DNA of 64,000 nt from Azoarcus sp. Aa7 (lineage in GTDB: Bacteria > Pseudomonadota > Gammaproteobacteria > Burkholderiales > Rhodocyclaceae), in contig NZ_QVLR01000062.1 in NCBI RefSeq assembly GCF_014822185.1, forward strand, positions 124,001 through 188,000, written 5' to 3'. Position numbers and translations under genes: made by a program. Positions 60,023-64,000 of the stretch are shown here, piece after piece. Under the pieces are notes generated by a model, which was not told the origin of the DNA, did not search any database, and was given only the letters and a program-made list of their open reading frames with translations. Position 1 is the first letter of the stretch. Each line of letters begins with the position of its first letter.

Positions 60023-61090
60023 TCAGAAATCGGGCGTCAGAATGACGCGCCGCTTGAGCTTGCCGTGGTGCGCCTCGTCGAACACCTGTTCGATCTGGCT
60101 CATCGGGCGGGTTTCGACGAAGGGGCCGAGCTTGATGCGGCCGTCGAGGCACATGTCGCGCACAGCGGCATAGCGATCCGGCGGGCAGCCCCAGGTGCCG
60201 ATGATCTCCGCGTCGAAGGCCATCAGCTTCGAGAGCATGTAGTTGGTTTCGGCCGTGCCGTAGCCGACGATCACCAGCTTGCCGGTGAAGGACAGCAGCG
60301 ACAGCGCAAGCTCCTGGCCCGGTTTGCTGCCAGTGACCTCGAAGATCTTCCAGCCGTAGTTCGACGGCAGGCCGCGCTCCTTGCAAAAGCCCTTGAAGAG
60401 CTCCTTCACGTCCTTCGCGCTCTTGTCCTTCGGGTTGATGACGAAATCGGCACCGAAGTCCTTCATCATCGTCAGCTTTTCTTCGTTGATGTCGATGCCG
60501 ATGACGGCCTTCGCGCCCATGCCCTTGGCGGTCTGCACCATGAAGCTGCCGACACCACCCGCCGCGCCGATGACGATCACCAGATCATCCTTCTTCAGGT
60601 CCGCGCGCACGGCAGCCTGGTAAGGCGTGGTCACGGCATCCGCGACGACGGCGAGGTGTTCCAGCGGTGTGCTGCCGCGATTCTCGACCACGCACAGGTA
60701 CTTCGACTGCGCGACGATGTGGCTCGAATAACCGCCGTAGATGCCCATCGAATTGCCCGGCATCTTCTGCGACAGGCAGCGGTTGCCGCGGCCCGTTTTG
60801 CACAGCTCGCACTCGCCGCAGGGAATCACGGCCGGCACGATCACTTCCTTGCCGATCATCGACGCTTCGCCGCCAATGATGGTGCCCGAGATCTCGTGGC
60901 CCAGCGACAGCGGGGGCTTCTGCACCGTCGGCACGCCCATGTAGTAGTAGGACAGGTCGGTATGGCACACGCCGCAGCCGGCGATCTTCACCACGACGTC
61001 GCCCGGTTGCAGCTCGGGCATCGGCACGCGGGTCTTCTGCAGCTTGCCCGGCTCCGTCATCTGCCAGGTATCGATGAATTCAGGAATCAC
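60023..61090 (-). CDS. bzdX: 6-hydroxycyclohex-1-ene-1-carbonyl-CoA dehydrogenase
   Basis: 355 residues, zinc alcohol dehydrogenase family. Catalytic zinc residues in GCGVCHTDL and GHEISG, structural zinc in CGECELCKTGRGNRC, and the NAD-binding GAAGGVGSF. It oxidises the hydroxy intermediate formed by the hydratase to the 6-oxo compound. Between this gene and the hydratase lies a large inverted repeat. Confidence 0.92.
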   Translation of the reverse strand: MIPEFIDTWQMTEPGKLQKTRVPMPELQPGDVVVKIAGCGVCHTDLSYYYMGVPTVQKPPLSLGHEISGTIIGGEASMIGKEVIVPAVIPCGECELCKTGRGNRCLSQKMPGNSMGIYGGYSSHIVAQSKYLCVVENRGSTPLEHLAVVADAVTTPYQAAVRADLKKDDLVIVIGAAGGVGSFMVQTAKGMGAKAVIGIDINEEKLTMMKDFGADFVINPKDKSAKDVKELFKGFCKERGLPSNYGWKIFEVTGSKPGQELALSLLSFTGKLVIVGYGTAETNYMLSKLMAFDAEIIGTWGCPPDRYAAVRDMCLDGRIKLGPFVETRPMSQIEQVFDEAHHGKLKRRVILTPDF

Positions 61091-61168
61091 GCTTCGTCTC
61101 CCACTGTTCCATTAATTCGCACAATAACAACGTCATTTTCTGCACGATTCACAAGAAGCCCCGCAGCA

Positions 61169-61243
61169 GCCCTCGTCGAGGCGTGTTTCGTGCCGAGGCG
61201 TCCGCTTGCGCCAACGAGGCGCGGAACACGCCTCGGCGAGGGC
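61169..61243. repeat. Large inverted repeat between bzdX- and bzdW-type genes
   Basis: 61169-61187 and 61225-61243 are 19-base arms with one mismatch (GCCCTCGTCGAGGCGTGTT against its complement) and a 37-base loop. It lies in the 175-base gap inside the operon. It could be a BIME-like element, an mRNA processing/stability structure, or an attenuator. Confidence 0.65.
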
Positions 61244-61265
61244 GGGCTACCAGCAAAAGCCCCGA

Positions 61266-62045
61266 TCAGCTGTTCCGCCACACCGGCTTGCGCTTCTCCA
61301 GGAAAGCAGCCAGCCCTTCCTTCGCGTCGTCGGTGTTCATCAATTCTTTCAGGTAGATGTTCTCGGCCGTGTCGAGCGCCGCACCGAAGGGCTTGTCGGC
61401 CACGGCGCGGATCGTCTTGCGGGTGCTGGCGAGAGCCGCACGGCTCAGGCTCAGGAAGGGGGCGACGAAAGCCTGCACGTCGGAGGCGAAGGTCTCCTTC
61501 GCGAACACACGGTTCACCAGCCCGATCGCCTTAGCCTCGTCCGCGCCGATGTTCTCGCCGCCGAGCAGCAGCTCCAGCGCACGGGCCGGCGGCACCAGGC
61601 GCGGTAGCAGCACCGCGGCGATCGGCGGGAACACTGCGAGCTTGATCTCAGGCTGGCCGAACTTCGCGTTGGAGGCAGCGACGAGCATGTCGCACGCGAT
61701 CGCGACTTCCATCCCGCCACCCAGCGCCACGCCATTCACCGCGGCCAGCGTCGGAATCGGCAGCAGCTGCATGCGACGGAAGATGCCGTGGAAGACCTCG
61801 ATCATGCGGTCGACCTTGTCCGGCGTGTGGTCCGCGACCTCGACACCGGCCGAGAAGGCCTTCTCGCCCGCCCCGGTAATCATCAGCAGCTTGACGCTGG
61901 TATCGGCCTGGCACAGATCGAGGGCGACGTTCATCTCCTCCATCGTCGGGATGTCGAGGACGTTGAACGGCGGACGGTTGATCGTCAGCGTTGCGAGGCC
62001 GTCGGCCACGCCGTAGGTGATGAACTGGAATTGCGCTTTACTCAT
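61266..62045 (-). CDS. bzdW: Cyclohexa-1,5-diene-1-carbonyl-CoA hydratase
   Basis: 259 residues, crotonase fold. It begins with LATLTINRPPFNVLDIPTM and has oxyanion-hole segments AFSAGVEVADHTPDKVD and NGVALGGGMEVAIACD. Length and sequence match Dch/BzdW enzymes. It hydrates the dienoyl-CoA from benzoyl-CoA reductase. First in the visible chain hydratase - dehydrogenase - hydrolase. Confidence 0.92.
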   Translation of the reverse strand: MSKAQFQFITYGVADGLATLTINRPPFNVLDIPTMEEMNVALDLCQADTSVKLLMITGAGEKAFSAGVEVADHTPDKVDRMIEVFHGIFRRMQLLPIPTLAAVNGVALGGGMEVAIACDMLVAASNAKFGQPEIKLAVFPPIAAVLLPRLVPPARALELLLGGENIGADEAKAIGLVNRVFAKETFASDVQAFVAPFLSLSRAALASTRKTIRAVADKPFGAALDTAENIYLKELMNTDDAKEGLAAFLEKRKPVWRNS

Positions 62046-62090
62046 GGTGTCTCCCCTGGTTCTCGTTCGCTGTGCGCGTCTTCGGGCGTT

Positions 62091-62273
62091 TCAGTTTTCG
62101 TTCTTCATCTGCAGCCGGTAGGGACAAACCGCGTCGCAGTCCGCACAGCACACTTCGCCGTCGCAGCGGATGTGCCACAGGTCCGCGCCGCAGTTCGTGC
62201 ACCGGCACTTGGCCTCGGGCTTGATGGACGGGCGGATCTCCTCCGCCGACCAGAAATCGATCACCTGTCCCAT
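62091..62273 (-). CDS. 60-residue Cys-rich protein
   Basis: 60 residues with eight cysteines: CRCTNC near 23, then CDGEVCCADCDAVC (37-50). The spacing suggests two metal or Fe-S/zinc sites. Located between the flavoprotein and hydratase genes in the same direction. I do not recognise it; a small electron carrier or zinc-ribbon protein is possible. Confidence 0.7.
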   Translation of the reverse strand: MGQVIDFWSAEEIRPSIKPEAKCRCTNCGADLWHIRCDGEVCCADCDAVCPYRLQMKNEN

Positions 62274-62283
62274 GACGTAGTCC

Positions 62284-64000
62284 TCAGAACAGGTCGTCCA
62301 GCTCGTCGGACCCGCCGCCCGGCATCTTTCCGTACTGCTGCAGGTAGGCCTGGATCATCTGGCTTTCACGCGAGGTGAAGAGCGCCGCTTCCTCGAACAC
62401 GAAGTTCGTCGCGTCGCCACCACGTTCGAGCTGTTCCATGAGCCCGTCGCGCAGATTCTCGACGCCCTTGATCATCAGCACGTTCTTGTCGCCATCGAGC
62501 AGTTGGAACACACCCGACTCGGTCGGCACGGAGGCGATCGTTGCCTCGTCGAACTTCAGCGAGGACTCGGGCGGCAGGATCGCTTCGGCAATCTTCGGCG
62601 CGAGGTTGCACTTGAAGCAGCGAGCCGCTTCGGCACGGGCCGTCGCATCGTCGAAGCCGAGCTCGACCTCGTCCCAGCCGGTGCGCTGCTCCGGCGCCAG
62701 CATGATCGGGTGGAACTTGCGCGTCGTGTTGAAGCCGTCCTTGCGGCCGATGCGCGGGTTGGTCTCCCAACCGCTGCGCAGCAGCACTTCGGAGATGTCG
62801 CCATCGCCGCCTAGCACGATGTCCATCGCGGACGCCGCAGTGCGACCCTGGGCAACCGATTCGATCAGCGTCGAAGGTCCGAGCACGCAGTCACCGCCCG
62901 CATACACCTTGGGCCGGCTCGTCAGCATCGAATCCTCGCGCACCGTGATGCGGCCCTTGCGATCCGTCTCGACGCCGAAGCCCTCGAAACGGTTCGGAAA
63001 CTGGCCGATCGCCGCGATCACCAGATCGACGCCCTCGACGACTTCCTCGCCGGTCTCGACCGGTCGGCGGCGCCCAGACGCGTCGGCCTCGCCGAGCGCC
63101 ATCTTCGCGTAGGTGATCTGCAGCCGGAAACCGTTGGTGCCCGGCTCGATCTTCTTCGGCGCGAGCAGGTAGCGGATATTCACGCCCTCCTCCACGCAGC
63201 CCTCGAACTCCTCCAGGCGTGCCGGCATCTCCTCGCGGGTGCGGCGATACACCATGTCGACCTCGGCGCCGAAGCGGCGCGAGCTGCGTGCGTTGTCGGT
63301 CGCGACGTTGCCGCCGCCGATCACGGCCACCTTCTTGCCGGTCTGGATGCCCTCGGGGGTATTCACGAGGCCCATCGTCACGGCCTTGAGGTAGGTCGGG
63401 CTATCGACCACGCCGGGCAGATCGTCGCCGGGGATACCCAGATTGTCGCCGCCCTGCGCGCCGATGCCGACAAACACCGCGCCGTAGCCATCGTTGAAGA
63501 GCGTATCGACACTCTCGACCTTGGCACCGTAGCGGAACTCGACGCCCAGAGCAGAAACCTCCGCGACCTCGTTGTCGATGACTTCGGCCGGAACGCGGTA
63601 GGACGGGATACCGTAGCGCGCCATGCCACCCGCGGCCGGCTGTGCATCGAAGATGGTCACGCCATGTCCTTGCTTGGCGAGGTAGTACGCCACCGTCAGG
63701 CCGGCCGGACCGGCGCCGATCACCGCAGCCTTCTTGCCCGTCGCCGGCAGCTTCTTAGCATGCTCGCGCCACAGGCCCGTGTCGTTATCGGCAGCAATCC
63801 GCTTGAGATTGCGGATCGACAGCGGGTCGTCGAGATCCTTGCGCCGGCAGGCCGACTCGCACATTGCAAAACAGGCGCGGCCGAGAATACCCGGGAACGG
63901 GAGCCGCTCGCGCACCACGGCGATCGCCTCGCCGTACTTGCCCTCGGCGGCGAGCTGCACGTAACGCGGCACGTCGATCCCCGCCGGGCAGGCGCTCTTG
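62284..64000 (-). CDS. bzdV: FAD-dependent NAD(P)H:ferredoxin oxidoreductase (GltD-like), partial
   Basis: 572 residues lie in the window; the N-terminus continues beyond the right edge (the frame is open to base 64000 and reads KSACPAGIDVPRYV). It has Cys-rich CFAMCESACRR, the FAD site VIGAGPAGLTVAYYL, and the NAD(P) site VIGGGNVATDNARSS. In bzd clusters BzdV is thought to feed ferredoxin for benzoyl-CoA reductase. The related KorC subunit of 2-oxoglutarate:NADP oxidoreductase is an alternative. The end lies 10 bases from the Cys-rich gene. Confidence 0.8.
   Translation of the reverse strand, partial: KSACPAGIDVPRYVQLAAEGKYGEAIAVVRERLPFPGILGRACFAMCESACRRKDLDDPLSIRNLKRIAADNDTGLWREHAKKLPATGKKAAVIGAGPAGLTVAYYLAKQGHGVTIFDAQPAAGGMARYGIPSYRVPAEVIDNEVAEVSALGVEFRYGAKVESVDTLFNDGYGAVFVGIGAQGGDNLGIPGDDLPGVVDSPTYLKAVTMGLVNTPEGIQTGKKVAVIGGGNVATDNARSSRRFGAEVDMVYRRTREEMPARLEEFEGCVEEGVNIRYLLAPKKIEPGTNGFRLQITYAKMALGEADASGRRRPVETGEEVVEGVDLVIAAIGQFPNRFEGFGVETDRKGRITVREDSMLTSRPKVYAGGDCVLGPSTLIESVAQGRTAASAMDIVLGGDGDISEVLLRSGWETNPRIGRKDGFNTTRKFHPIMLAPEQRTGWDEVELGFDDATARAEAARCFKCNLAPKIAEAILPPESSLKFDEATIASVPTESGVFQLLDGDKNVLMIKGVENLRDGLMEQLERGGDATNFVFEEAALFTSRESQMIQAYLQQYGKMPGGGSDELDDLF

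Noticed and set aside
62284-64000. Flavoprotein as the small subunit of glutamate synthase (GltD)
   Set aside because: Fold is shared, but the benzoate-cluster context, length beyond 560 residues and the extra C-terminal region favour a ferredoxin-linked oxidoreductase. Not fully excluded because the N-terminus is missing.

Overview
The window looks like chromosome of a high-GC betaproteobacterium of the Azoarcus/Aromatoleum group (Rhodocyclales). The main reason is the right-hand 14 kb. Its minus strand carries genes in the order known for the anaerobic benzoate (bzd) cluster of Azoarcus: an NAD(P)H:ferredoxin-type flavoprotein, dienoyl-CoA hydratase, alcohol dehydrogenase, ring-opening hydrolase, SDR reductase, benzoate-CoA ligase, a branched-chain-amino-acid-type ABC importer and a BenK-like MFS carrier. 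All identifications come from reading the sequence; no database search was run.

Left part (1-20.3 kb, host): the tail of a CusF-like protein; a SulP transporter with a tandem universal stress protein; an ArsR-rhodanese regulator, a frameshifted methyltransferase and a DsrE-like protein; a CzcE-like metal-binding protein; an AraC regulator; AhpD-like and isochorismatase-like enzymes. Then follows a tightly packed arsenic/phosphate operon (radical SAM ArsS, methyltransferase ArsM, and a PstSCAB-like importer whose first gene overlaps arsM). After it come a PAP2 phosphatase, an acyl carrier protein + ketosynthase + ICMT-like methyltransferase set, a DUF1631 protein, and a ParD-like/methionine aminopeptidase pair.

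Middle (20.43-31.82 kb): an 11.4-kb prophage of unusual type. It has an HUH rolling-circle Rep, a small FtsK/HerA-class ATPase in place of a terminase, a 278-residue putative double-jelly-roll capsid protein laid out like phage PM2 P2, a putative spike, many small one-helix membrane proteins, and a lambda-R-type lytic transglycosylase with a holin-like protein. This is the architecture of corticoviruses (membrane-containing DJR phages). It has no integrase. Both ends carry the 13-bp repeat ACATAATACCAAT inside dif-like sequence, so it most likely integrated at the host dif site through XerC/XerD. The junction cuts the phage repressor gene: in the lysogen the stop codon comes from the host dif arm. 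In the reconstructed circle the frame would run on for 41 codons and meet an intrinsic terminator before its stop. This suggests integration-dependent immunity by non-stop mRNA decay, the most interesting hypothesis in this window.

Right of the prophage (31.9-50.1 kb, host): a DUF6351 protein; a sulfur-carrier cysteine-synthesis cluster (JAMM protease, a ThiS-rhodanese-MoeB fusion, a CysM-like synthase) followed by a 1-Cys peroxiredoxin; LemA and two TPM-domain proteins; a DUF423 protein; a chemoreceptor; and a heavy-metal RND efflux operon in which three secreted proteins begin with a similar His-rich segment. The bzd cluster then runs off the right edge.

No rRNA, tRNA, CRISPR array or insertion sequence was recognised.
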